Source: Jiangella mangrovi (lineage in GTDB: Bacteria; Actinomycetota; Actinomycetes; Jiangellales; Jiangellaceae). From it: DNA of 64,000 nucleotides. Below, in pieces: positions 35,955-43,610 of the stretch; positions within the stretch are counted from its first letter, which is position 1, and the number at the start of each line of letters is the position of its first letter. A program made the position numbers and the translations under genes. The DNA is taken from positions 6,510,037 to 6,574,036 of the forward strand of contig NZ_JACHMM010000001.1 in assembly GCF_014204975.1 (NCBI RefSeq). Reading direction: 5' to 3'. The notes beneath the pieces are model-generated. The model saw only the letters and a program-made list of their open reading frames with translations. It did no database searches and was not told the origin of the DNA.

Positions 35955-36871
35955 CGGCCGAGGTGTTCGGGTTCTCCGGCGAGGCGGTGCGCACCGCGCA
36001 CGACATCCGCGCCGACTGGGCGGGCACCGGGCTGCGCGGCTCGCTGCACGCCGTCAACCTCGAGACCGGCGAGGACCTCGGCTTCGACGTGCACGTCCCC
36101 TATGCGCTCGCCTCGGTGAGCAAGCTGCCGCTGGCGCTGGTGGCGCTCGACCTCGTCGCGGCGGGTGAGCTGGACCCGTCGTCGCCCATCGACCTGGTCC
36201 CCGGCTCGATGACGCGGGGGCCGACAGGGGTCGCGCTGTTCCGGCACCCGAGCCGCATCGCCCTCGAGGACCTGCTGCTGCTCATGCTGTCGGTCAGCGA
36301 CAACGCCGCCGCCGACGCCGTCTTCGAGCTGATTCCGCCGGAGCGGGTGACGCGGACGCTGCAGGCGTGGGGGTGCGACGGCATCGTCGTGCGGCACCCG
36401 ATGCGCCGGCTCTACGAGGTCGCGGCCGCCGTCGCCCCGGGCAACCCGGTGCTGGCGCTCGAGCTGGCCGTCCGCGCGACCACCGACGGCGGCGGGCACG
36501 TGCTGCCGACGCTCGACATCGCCGCCGCCACCCACGGCACCGCCGCCGGGCTGGTCTCGCTCTTCACCCGCATCTGGACCGACGGCGTCAGCGTGCCGGC
36601 CGCGACGGCGCGGCTGCGGGAACTGCTGGGCCACCAGGTGAGCCGCAACCGGTTCAGTTCCGAACTGACCGCCGACTCCCTCACCATCCACAGCAAGACC
36701 GGCACGTTCCTCAACCTGCGCCACGAGGCCGGCGTGGTGACGACGGCGGGAGGCGACCGGATCGCCGTCGCCGCCCTCACCGCCTCGACCGTCGCCGCCG
36801 CGTCGCAGCCCGAGGCCGACCGCGCCATCGGCCGGGCCGCCCGCGCCGCCGTCGACGTCCTGCGGCTCTAG
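35951..36871 (+). CDS. Beta-lactamase-like serine hydrolase without signal peptide
   Basis: A 306-aa class A-type penicillin-recognising protein. SVSK (SxxK), SDN and SKTGTF (KTG) are all present. There is no signal peptide: the protein starts MTAEVFGFSGEAVRTAHDIR and goes directly into the fold. I cannot find a clear ExxLN omega-loop Glu between SDN and KTG (the region reads VRHPMRRLYEVAAAV). So it has the acylation machinery but perhaps not efficient deacylation. It overlaps the LysR stop, and the two are translationally coupled. It might be a cytosolic beta-lactam or muropeptide binder, or an esterase. Confidence 0.88.
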   Translation: MTAEVFGFSGEAVRTAHDIRADWAGTGLRGSLHAVNLETGEDLGFDVHVPYALASVSKLPLALVALDLVAAGELDPSSPIDLVPGSMTRGPTGVALFRHPSRIALEDLLLLMLSVSDNAAADAVFELIPPERVTRTLQAWGCDGIVVRHPMRRLYEVAAAVAPGNPVLALELAVRATTDGGGHVLPTLDIAAATHGTAAGLVSLFTRIWTDGVSVPAATARLRELLGHQVSRNRFSSELTADSLTIHSKTGTFLNLRHEAGVVTTAGGDRIAVAALTASTVAAASQPEADRAIGRAARAAVDVLRL

Positions 36872-37023
36872 CCCGGACGGACCACGAGCAGGCCGCCGCA
36901 CGCGCACCGGCCGTAGCCGACGAAGCCGTCGCCGGTGCGGTGCCAGGACGTCACGGCGCCGGGGCGTTTCGCCGCGCCGCAGCGGCCGCAGGCCCGGACC
37001 ACTTCCAGGGTTCGTTCGCTCAT
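36868..37023 (-). CDS. Small zinc-ribbon protein (51 aa)
   Basis: MSERTLEVVRACGRCGAAKR, then a loop with HRTGDGFVGYGRCACGGLLV. Cys12/Cys15 and Cys40/Cys42 are spaced like a small zinc ribbon. The stop overlaps the beta-lactamase-like gene's stop on the other strand (CTAG), and the start is 26 nt from the divergent CGNR gene. The Cys pairs, compact length and context make a real gene likely. Function unknown; possible zinc or nucleic-acid binding. Confidence 0.65.
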   Translation of the reverse strand: MSERTLEVVRACGRCGAAKRPGAVTSWHRTGDGFVGYGRCACGGLLVVRPG

Positions 37024-37035
37024 GTGTTCCAGCGT

Positions 37036-37070
37036 GCTGTAATGGCATTGTGCATTTCAACCATTACAGC
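37036..37070. promoter_or_regulatory. Inverted-repeat operator over the CGNR start codon
   Basis: GCTGTAATGG (37036-37045) and CCATTACAGC (37061-37070) are a perfect 10-bp inverted repeat with a 15-nt spacer. It covers the -10 region (TGTAAT) and the GTG 37050 start, between two divergent genes. Likely an autoregulatory binding site. Confidence 0.6.
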
Positions 37071-37559
37071 GACGAGGGGGCGTTACTGGCCGCGGCGGTG
37101 GTGAACGGCCGCTTCGAATCGGCGGCCGACGTCGCCCGCCTGGCGGACGCGCACGACCTCCTGCTGGAGCGCGCGCCGACGGCGGCCGATGCGGCCGGGC
37201 TGCGGCGCTGGCAGACGGCGCTCGCCTCCGTGGTGGACGCCGCGACCGACGACGAGCGGATCGAGGCGCTGGACCGGCTGCTCGCCGCCGGCACCTCGCA
37301 CCCGCGGATCAGCCTCCACAACGGCCCACCCCACCTCCACTTCCGCCCCGACGACGTCCCGCCGGAACGACAGTTCGCGGCGATCACCGCGTTCGGGCTG
37401 GCCTGGTTCCTGACCCAACGCGGCCTGCACCGGCTGGCCCGCTGCGGGGCCGATGACTGCTCGGTCGCCTTCGCCGACGTCACCCGCAACGGGCGGCAGC
37501 GCTACTGCTCCATCCGCTGCGCCAACCGCGAAGCCGTCCGCCGCCATCGGAGCCGCTAG
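37050..37559 (+). CDS. CGNR zinc finger domain-containing protein
   Basis: A 169-aa protein: N-terminal ABATE-type domain (about 1-115, starting MHFNHYSDEGALLAAAVVNG) and the C-terminal CGNR-type treble-clef zinc finger with Cys pairs in RCGADDCSVAFAD and RYCSIRCANREAVRRHR (CxxxxC...CxxxC, here CANR for CGNR). The family is thought to be DNA-binding and regulatory in actinobacteria. GTG start inside a perfect inverted repeat. Repeat A2 follows its stop. Confidence 0.88.
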   Translation: MHFNHYSDEGALLAAAVVNGRFESAADVARLADAHDLLLERAPTAADAAGLRRWQTALASVVDAATDDERIEALDRLLAAGTSHPRISLHNGPPHLHFRPDDVPPERQFAAITAFGLAWFLTQRGLHRLARCGADDCSVAFADVTRNGRQRYCSIRCANREAVRRHRSR

Positions 37560-37845
37560 GTCGGTTGAGTTCCGGGTGCGCCAGGTGACCGTTGGCCGGC
37601 TTGCCCAGTTGGTCCGGCCCCCCTGCTGCTCTCCATTGTCGGGCGCGCGGGAGACCGCCTCAAGCGGACCAATGGGCGCTTCGCGCGGAGGAGGATCCGC
37701 TTGACCCGGACTCCCGCGCCCCCGCTCAAGCACCATCAGGGACCCCTCCCCGGAATGGCCCCGGCCCTTCCTACCGCTGCCCCCTCTTTGCGCCGGCCGC
37801 TGACGGCGCCGCTGGGGTGTGGCGACCGGTCCCGCCGCACTGACG
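37560..37845 (+). repeat. Repeat family A, copy A2
   Basis: Begins at the CGNR stop and is collinear with A1. Outer stem GGGCGCGCGGGAG (37641-37653) with CTCCCGCGCCCCC (37711-37723); inner stem CAAGCGG / CCGCTTG (37661-37667 / 37697-37703). The outer stem starts 82 nt after the stop codon, the same distance as in A1. No ORF. Confidence 0.85.
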
Positions 37846-37860
37846 GTCGCGCTGGCCTCG

Positions 37861-38053
37861 AAATGACCACGTACAACACCCAATTCCCTGCTCCACAGGC
37901 CTGCAGACCTCGTGAAGCAGGAGAACCCCTCGTGACGTCCCCCGGCAACCGCTTACCACCCCCAACTGCGCCACATCACGAGGATCACCCGACCCTCAAC
38001 ACGCTTGCAGGCGTAGTACGACACGAGATCTCGTGCCGAACGTGATCATCCCC
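37861..38053. repeat. MITE-like element, family C, copy C2 (degenerate)
   Basis: The right end (38017-38053) matches C1 closely (TCGTGCCGAACGTGATCATC); the left end is eroded. The interior shares GCAGGCGTAGTACGACACGA-type sequence with C1 and C3. No ORF. Confidence 0.7.
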
Positions 38054-38062
38054 AGCCCTCGA

Positions 38063-38242
38063 CCATGATCATCAACCTTTCGTGTCGCCAGAGCAGCCCA
38101 AAAGGTTGATGATCATGGAATCAGCGCGGCGCGACGCCCCGGAAACCGGCGGACGCCTCGGAAACCGGCGGTTGGCAGCGGAATCCAGGCCACAAGCGCC
38201 GAATTCCCGAGCGTGAGCCGGATCGCGAGGCGTCGCCACCAC
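38063..38242 (+). repeat. Repeat family B, copy B2
   Basis: Perfect 18-bp inverted repeat CCATGATCATCAACCTTT / AAAGGTTGATGATCATGG (38063-38080, 38101-38118) with a 20-nt loop identical to that of B1. A conserved tail with two CGGAAACCGGCGG units follows. No ORF. Confidence 0.85.
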
Positions 38243-38349
38243 CGCCAGCGGCCGGCGAGACCGCCACCCACGGCGGGACCAACTGCCGACAACCACACGC
38301 GAACAGGTAGCGGCCAGCGCAACCCAAGACACAGCGCCACCAAGGGCCG

Positions 38350-38515
38350 GGGCCATCCCGGGGAGGGGGCCCTGGTGCTGTTGAAGGCGAGGGCGCGGCG
38401 GCGCGGGTCAAGCGGTCCTCTTCGCGCGAAGCGCCATTCGGTCCGCTTGAGGCGCGCCGCCGCGCCCTCGACAATGAAGACAGCAGGGGCCCGACCCACG
38501 TCAGCACCGCACCGC
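38350..38515 (-). repeat. Repeat family A, copy A3 (inverted orientation)
   Basis: On the minus strand it starts 57 nt after the copper-ATPase stop. Outer stem is 17 bp and perfect: GAGGGCGCGGCGGCGCG on the plus strand at 38389-38405 with its complement at 38453-38469. The inner CAAGCGG/CCGCTTG and GCGCTTCGCGC core is kept. Base changes in the outer stem relative to A1 occur on both sides. Confidence 0.85.
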
Positions 38516-38525
38516 AGAACCCCGG

Positions 38526-40595
38526 CTAACGAGCCAACCGATCCGGCCGCAGCTCCAACCTCCGCAGCAACTGGGCGTTCGCCGCCACGATCACCGTCGA
38601 CGCCGTCATCGCCACAGCAGCAGCGGCGGGCGGCAGGACGAACCCGATCGGCGCCAGCACACCGGCCGCGAGCGGCACGGACAGCAGGTTGTACCCCGTC
38701 GCCCACACCAGGTTCTGCACCATCTTGCGGTAGCTGGCCTGCGAGAGCACGCGGGCCGACACCACGCCGCGCGGGTCGTCCGACGCCAGCACGACACCGG
38801 CGGACTCGACGGCGACGTCGGTGCCGGCGCCGATCGCGATGCCGACGTCGGCCCGGGCCAGCGCGGGTGCGTCGTTGACGCCGTCGCCAACCATGGCGGC
38901 CGTCAGCCCGCGCGACTGCAGCGACGTGACCGCGGCGTCCTTGTCCTCGGGCAGCACCTCGGCGAACACCTCGTCGATGCCGACCTTCGCGGCCACGGAT
39001 TCGGCGACGTTGCGGGCGTCGCCGGTGATCATGACGGTGTGGACGCCCTCGTCGCGCAGCAGGGCGACCGCCTCACGCGACTCCGGCCGGATCTCGTCGG
39101 CCAGCGCCAACGCGCCCAGCACGGCACCGGAACGGACCACGTACAGGACGGTCGACCCGGCCGCCGCCCACTCACCCACCCGGTCCGACACCGAAGACGG
39201 CACCGACAGGTCCAGGTCACGCAACAGTCCGGGGCCACCCACGGCGACCTCGGCACCGTCGACAACGGCGCGCACACCCTTGCCGGTGAGCGAGCGGAAG
39301 TCCGACCCGGCGGGCACCGGACCGCGAGCCGACGCCGCCGCCACGATCGCCCTGGCCAGCGGGTGCTCGGAGTCGCGCTCGGCAGCCGCGGCGACCGCGA
39401 GGAGCTCGTCCTCGCCCAGGGACGACGAGGCCACCGCCACACCCGAGACCGCGGGGCGGCCGACCGTCAGCGTGCCGGTCTTGTCGAACAGGACGGCGTC
39501 GACCTGGCGCATGCGCTCCAGCGCCAGCCGGTCCTTCACCAGGATGCCGGCCCGGGCCGATATCGCCGTCGAGATCGCGATGACCAGCGGGATCGCCAGC
39601 CCCAGGGCGTGCGGGCAGGCGATGACCAGCACCGTCACGGTCCGCTCGACCGCCGCCGACGCCTCGCCGAGCAGCGCCCAGACCACGAACGTCAGCAGGC
39701 CCACGCCCAACGCGAACCAGAACAACCACGCCGCGGCGCGGTCGGCCAGCGCCTGCGCCCGCGAGCTGGACGCCTGCGCGTCGGCGATCAGCCGCTGGAT
39801 GCCGGCCAGCGCGGTGTCGTCGCCGACGGCGGTGACCTCGATGCGGATCGCGGTGTCGGTGGCGACGGTCCCGGCGACGACGCGGTCGCCCGGACCGCGG
39901 GCCACAGTCTTCGACTCGCCGGTGACGGTGGACTCGTCGACCTCGGCGGTCCCCTCGGTCACGACGCCGTCGGCCGGCACCCGCCCGCCGGAGCGCACGA
40001 GGACGACGTCGCCGACGGCGAGCTCGTCCAGCGGCACGGAGACGACGGACCCGTCCGCACCGATCCGCTCGGCGGTGTCGGGCAGCAGCTCGGCCAGCGC
40101 CTGCAGCGCCCCTGACGCCTGCCCGAGCGCCCGCATCTCGAGCCAGTGCCCGAGGAGCATGACGACGATGAGCAGCGCCAGCTCCCACCAGAAGTCCAGG
40201 TCCAAACTGCCGATCTCGAGCGAGGTCAGCGCGCTCGCCACGAACGCCACGGTGATGGCCAGCGAGATCAGCGTCATCATGCCGGGCAGCCGGTCGGCCA
40301 GCTCCGCCTTGGCGCCGGTGAGGAACGGCCAGCCGCCGTAGACGAACAGGAACGTGCCGACGACCGGCGGGATCCACGTCCCCCAGCCCGGCACGTCGTA
40401 ACCGATGAGGTCGGCGAACATCTCGCTGAAGCCGACGACCGGAACGGCCAGGACCAGGCTCACCCAGAACTTGTCGCGGAACATGCTCCCGTCGCCATGA
40501 CCGGCGTGCTTGTCGTGACCGGCGGCGTGCCCGCCCCCGTGCCCGGCGTGGGCCGCGTGCTCGTCCGTCGCGACGGCGTGATCGTGCTGTTCCAT
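38526..40595 (-). CDS. copB: CopB-type heavy-metal P-type ATPase
   Basis: A 689-aa P1B ATPase, an exporter of Cu or Ag ions. The His-rich cytosolic N-terminus (about residues 1-35, many HxxH/HGxxHA) replaces CxxC metal domains. The membrane metal site is CPH in VIACPHALGLA, the mark of the CopB (P1B-3) group. Other motifs: TGES, DKTGTLT (phosphorylated Asp), SEHPLARA and GDGVNDAPAL. Eight TM helices are expected. ATG 40595 has GAGGTGA upstream. A CsoR-like palindrome lies about 40 nt before it. Confidence 0.94.
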   Translation of the reverse strand: MEQHDHAVATDEHAAHAGHGGGHAAGHDKHAGHGDGSMFRDKFWVSLVLAVPVVGFSEMFADLIGYDVPGWGTWIPPVVGTFLFVYGGWPFLTGAKAELADRLPGMMTLISLAITVAFVASALTSLEIGSLDLDFWWELALLIVVMLLGHWLEMRALGQASGALQALAELLPDTAERIGADGSVVSVPLDELAVGDVVLVRSGGRVPADGVVTEGTAEVDESTVTGESKTVARGPGDRVVAGTVATDTAIRIEVTAVGDDTALAGIQRLIADAQASSSRAQALADRAAAWLFWFALGVGLLTFVVWALLGEASAAVERTVTVLVIACPHALGLAIPLVIAISTAISARAGILVKDRLALERMRQVDAVLFDKTGTLTVGRPAVSGVAVASSSLGEDELLAVAAAAERDSEHPLARAIVAAASARGPVPAGSDFRSLTGKGVRAVVDGAEVAVGGPGLLRDLDLSVPSSVSDRVGEWAAAGSTVLYVVRSGAVLGALALADEIRPESREAVALLRDEGVHTVMITGDARNVAESVAAKVGIDEVFAEVLPEDKDAAVTSLQSRGLTAAMVGDGVNDAPALARADVGIAIGAGTDVAVESAGVVLASDDPRGVVSARVLSQASYRKMVQNLVWATGYNLLSVPLAAGVLAPIGFVLPPAAAAVAMTASTVIVAANAQLLRRLELRPDRLAR

Positions 40596-40631
40596 GGTCA
40601 CTCACCTCTCGTCGGTTCTGACCACGGAACC

Positions 40632-40651
40632 ACCATACCCCCTAGGGGTAT
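40632..40651 (-). promoter_or_regulatory. copB: CsoR-like copper operator and -10 of copB
   Basis: ATACCCCCTAGGGGTAT (40635-40651), arms ATACCCC/GGGGTAT, matches the known type of CsoR operator. The minus strand -10 TATGGT (40637-40632) overlaps one end, so CsoR binding would block the promoter. No csoR gene in the window. Confidence 0.7.
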
Positions 40652-40665
40652 TCCGGCGCGGCGAC

Positions 40666-43224
40666 TCAGGCGAGCGTGACGGTGACCACCTCGGCGGCGG
40701 CGTCCGGCTCGACGTCGACGACGGCGATGTGCCCGGCCGCGCGCACGTCGTCGAGCAGGGTGCCGACGGCGTCGACGTCACCCGGCCGGACCCGCACGAC
40801 CGCCCGCGCCACGTCGGTGCGCATGGAGAGCTGGGCCTCGGTCTTCGCCTTGCGCACCGCCCCGATCAGCGCCGACGCCGTCGCGAACAGTCCCGGCTCG
40901 CCCGGCCCGCCGGTGGCCGCCGGCCACGACGCCAGGTGCACGGAGCCGTCGCGCCACCACGACCAGACCTCCTCGGTGACGAACGGCAGGAACGGCGCGA
41001 ACAGCCGCAGCTGCACCGACAGCGCCCGCCGCAGGGCCGCCCTCGCCGACACCGAGCCCACGCCGTCACCGTCGTCGCCGTACGCCCGCGCCTTGACCAG
41101 CTCGACGTAGTCGTCGCAGAAGTCCCAGAAGAACCGCTCGGTGACCTCGAGCGCGCGGGTGTAGTCGTAGTCGTCGAGCGCACGGGTGGCGTCGGCGACC
41201 ACACGGTCGAGCGTGGCGAGCAGCGCCCGGTCGAGCGGCAGCGTCGCCGTCGCCGCCTCGTCGACGTGGCCCAGCCCGAGCACGAACCGGCTCACGTTGA
41301 GGATCTTCATGGCCAGGCGCCGGCCGATCTTCATCTGGCCGGGGTCGAACGCGGTGTCGGCGCCCGGCCTGCCGCTGGCGGCCCAGTAGCGGACGCCGTC
41401 GGACCCGTACTGCTCGAGCAGGTCGACGGGGGTGACGACGTTGCCGACGGACTTGGACATCTTCTTGCGGTCGGGGTCGAGGATCCAGCCGGAGATGGCC
41501 GCGTGCCGCCACGGCAGCACGCCGTTCTCGAGATGCGACCGGACCACGCTCGCGAACAGCCAGGTGCGGATGATCTCGTGCGCCTGCGGCCGCAGGTCCA
41601 TGGGGAAGACGCGGGCGAACAGGTCGTCGTCGCTCCCCCAGCCGCCGGCGATGTGCGGCGACAGCGACGACGTCGCCCAGGTGTCCATGACGTCGGGGTC
41701 GCCGGTGAACCCGCCCGGCTCGCCGCGCTGCGCCTCGGCGAACCCGGGCGGGGCGTCGGAGGACGGGTCGACCGGCAGGTCCGCCTCGGCCGGGACGATC
41801 GGCGCGTCGTACACGGGCTCGCCGGACCCGTCGAGCGGGTACCAGAGCGGGATCGGCACGCCGAAGAAGCGCTGCCGGCTGATCAGCCAGTCGCCGTTGA
41901 GCCCGCCGACCCAGTTGTCGTAGCGCACCCGCATGTGCGCGGGATGCCAGGCCAGCTCGGCGCCGCGCTCGAGCAGCGCCGAGCGGAGCTCTTCGTCGCG
42001 GCCGCCGTTGCGGATGTACCACTGCCGCGTGGTGACGATCTCGAGCGGCCGGTCGCCCTTCTCGTAGAACTTCACCGGATGCGTGATGGCGCGCGGCTCG
42101 CCCCGCAGGCCACCGGTCTCGCGCAGTTGCTCGACCACCCGCTGCCGGGCGGTGTGCGCCGTCGCGCCGGCCAGCTGCTGGTACGCCGCCGCACCCGCGC
42201 CGTCGAGCCAACCCGGCACGTCGGGCAGGAACCGGCCGTCGCGCCCGACCACCGGCCGCGTGGGCAGCGCCAGCTCGCGCCACCAGGTGACGTCGGTGGT
42301 GTCGCCGAACGTGCAGACCATGGCCGCGCCCGTGCCCTTCGACGGGTCGGCCAGGCGGTGCGCCACCACGGGCACGTCGACGCCGAACACCGGGGTGCGG
42401 ACGCTCGACCCGACCAGTGCCGTGTAGCGCTCGTCGTCGGGGTGCACGACGACGGCGACGCAGGCGGGCAGCAGCTCGGGCCGGGTGGTGGCGACGACCA
42501 GCGGCTCGCCGCCGTCGACCGGAGTGAAGGCGAGGTCGTGGTAGGCGCCCGGCCGCTCGCGGTCCTCGAGCTCGGCCTGGGCGACCGCCGTGCGGAACGT
42601 GACGTCCCACAGCGTGGGCGCCTCGGCCAGGTAGGCCTCGCCGCGCTCGAGGTTGCGCAGGAACGCCCGCTGCGACGCGCGCCGGGCGGTCGCGTCGATG
42701 GTCTGGTAGCCGTGCGTCCAGTCGACCGACAGGCCGAGGCGGCGCCACAGCTCCTCGAACGCGCGCTCGTCCTCGACCGTCAGGCGCTCGCACAGCTCGA
42801 TGAAGGTGCGCCGCGAGACGGGCAGCTGGTCCTTCGCCGCCTTGCCTGATCCGCCGGCGGGCAGCTCGAAGCCGGGGTCGTAGGGCAGCGACGGGTCGCA
42901 GCGCACGCCGAAGTGGTTCTGCACACGACGCTCGGTCGGCAGGCCGTTGTCGTCCCACCCCATCGGGTAGAAGACGGCCTTGCCGCGCATGCGCTGGTAC
43001 CGGGCGATGACGTCGGTGTGCGTGTAGGAGAAGACGTGACCGACGTGCAGCGAGCCGCTCACCGTCGGCGGCGGGGTGTCGATGGAGAACACCTCCGCGC
43101 GCGGGCGCGTGCGGTCGAACCGGTAGACGCCGTCGCGCTCCCAGCGTGTCACCCATACCTCGTCCAGCCCGTCGACGGTGAGACGGTCCGGGATGGCGGG
43201 TGCGGTGCGGGAAGTGTCGGTCAC
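40666..43224 (-). CDS. valS: Valine-tRNA ligase
   Basis: An 852-aa class I synthetase that charges tRNA-Val. HIGH motif as HVGH in PPPTVSGSLHVGHVFSYTH; KMSKS motif in DRKKMSKSVGN; the CP1 editing insert has VVATTRPELLPACVAVVV and KGTGAAMVCTFGD. The C-terminal anticodon domain follows, but I see no long coiled-coil arm at the end, so it is the shorter form. GTG 43224 follows TAGGCT by 7 nt and has no good Shine-Dalgarno. Same strand as copB, 70 nt apart, but copB has its own promoter. Confidence 0.95.
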   Translation of the reverse strand: MTDTSRTAPAIPDRLTVDGLDEVWVTRWERDGVYRFDRTRPRAEVFSIDTPPPTVSGSLHVGHVFSYTHTDVIARYQRMRGKAVFYPMGWDDNGLPTERRVQNHFGVRCDPSLPYDPGFELPAGGSGKAAKDQLPVSRRTFIELCERLTVEDERAFEELWRRLGLSVDWTHGYQTIDATARRASQRAFLRNLERGEAYLAEAPTLWDVTFRTAVAQAELEDRERPGAYHDLAFTPVDGGEPLVVATTRPELLPACVAVVVHPDDERYTALVGSSVRTPVFGVDVPVVAHRLADPSKGTGAAMVCTFGDTTDVTWWRELALPTRPVVGRDGRFLPDVPGWLDGAGAAAYQQLAGATAHTARQRVVEQLRETGGLRGEPRAITHPVKFYEKGDRPLEIVTTRQWYIRNGGRDEELRSALLERGAELAWHPAHMRVRYDNWVGGLNGDWLISRQRFFGVPIPLWYPLDGSGEPVYDAPIVPAEADLPVDPSSDAPPGFAEAQRGEPGGFTGDPDVMDTWATSSLSPHIAGGWGSDDDLFARVFPMDLRPQAHEIIRTWLFASVVRSHLENGVLPWRHAAISGWILDPDRKKMSKSVGNVVTPVDLLEQYGSDGVRYWAASGRPGADTAFDPGQMKIGRRLAMKILNVSRFVLGLGHVDEAATATLPLDRALLATLDRVVADATRALDDYDYTRALEVTERFFWDFCDDYVELVKARAYGDDGDGVGSVSARAALRRALSVQLRLFAPFLPFVTEEVWSWWRDGSVHLASWPAATGGPGEPGLFATASALIGAVRKAKTEAQLSMRTDVARAVVRVRPGDVDAVGTLLDDVRAAGHIAVVDVEPDAAAEVVTVTLA

Positions 43225-43231
43225 CTCGCCG

Positions 43232-43237
43232 AGCCTA
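43232..43237 (-). promoter_or_regulatory. valS: -10 element TAGGCT of valS
   Basis: TAGGCT, 7 nt, then GTG 43224: leaderless geometry. No T-box-like leader upstream. Confidence 0.45.
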
Positions 43238-43526
43238 GCTTCGGCCCTCGGGTGCCATCGCGTGAATTTTCTCCCCCAGTTCGGCGCGACACGCCCGGGA
43301 TCGCGGCAATTCATGACATCCTTCATCTGCCGGTCGTGCCGGGTCACCGATGCGACCGGACCGGGAAACGTCTCTGACCTGTGTTGATATGACGCCGACG
43401 TGGCGTGACCCGACCCTGCGTGGCACCGATTCGCGGGGGCTTCCGGGGGGTCGTGGGCGCGTTAGACGCCCTTCGCCCCCCGTTGGTTCCCGCGGGTCTG
43501 TGGCTCGTGTAGCATTCCCAGCATTT
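43238..43526. other. Divergent intergenic region, no gene seen
   Basis: About 290 nt between valS and the first protease. It holds TGTAGCAT (43509-43516, extended -10 type) probably for the protease. No ORF with coding character. Confidence 0.4.
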
Positions 43527-43571
43527 CGGGCCCTCCTGCGCCCGCGGGCACGCGCGGTAGCAGGGGGCTCG
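43527..43571 (+). other. Conserved 5'-UTR hairpin of protease 1
   Basis: CGGGCCCTCCTGC (43527-43539) pairs with GCAGGGGGCTCG (43560-43571), 12 bp with one bulge and two wobbles, 40 nt before the start. The tandem copy upstream of protease 2 keeps the pairing with different bases. Confidence 0.6.
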
Positions 43572-43610
43572 ACTGTGAACTGACATTTTTTTCTGTGAAT
43601 TGGAGACAGT

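Noticed and set aside
37560..38525. CRISPR or tandem-repeat array
   Set aside because: Repeats are dispersed, of three unrelated families and not regularly spaced.
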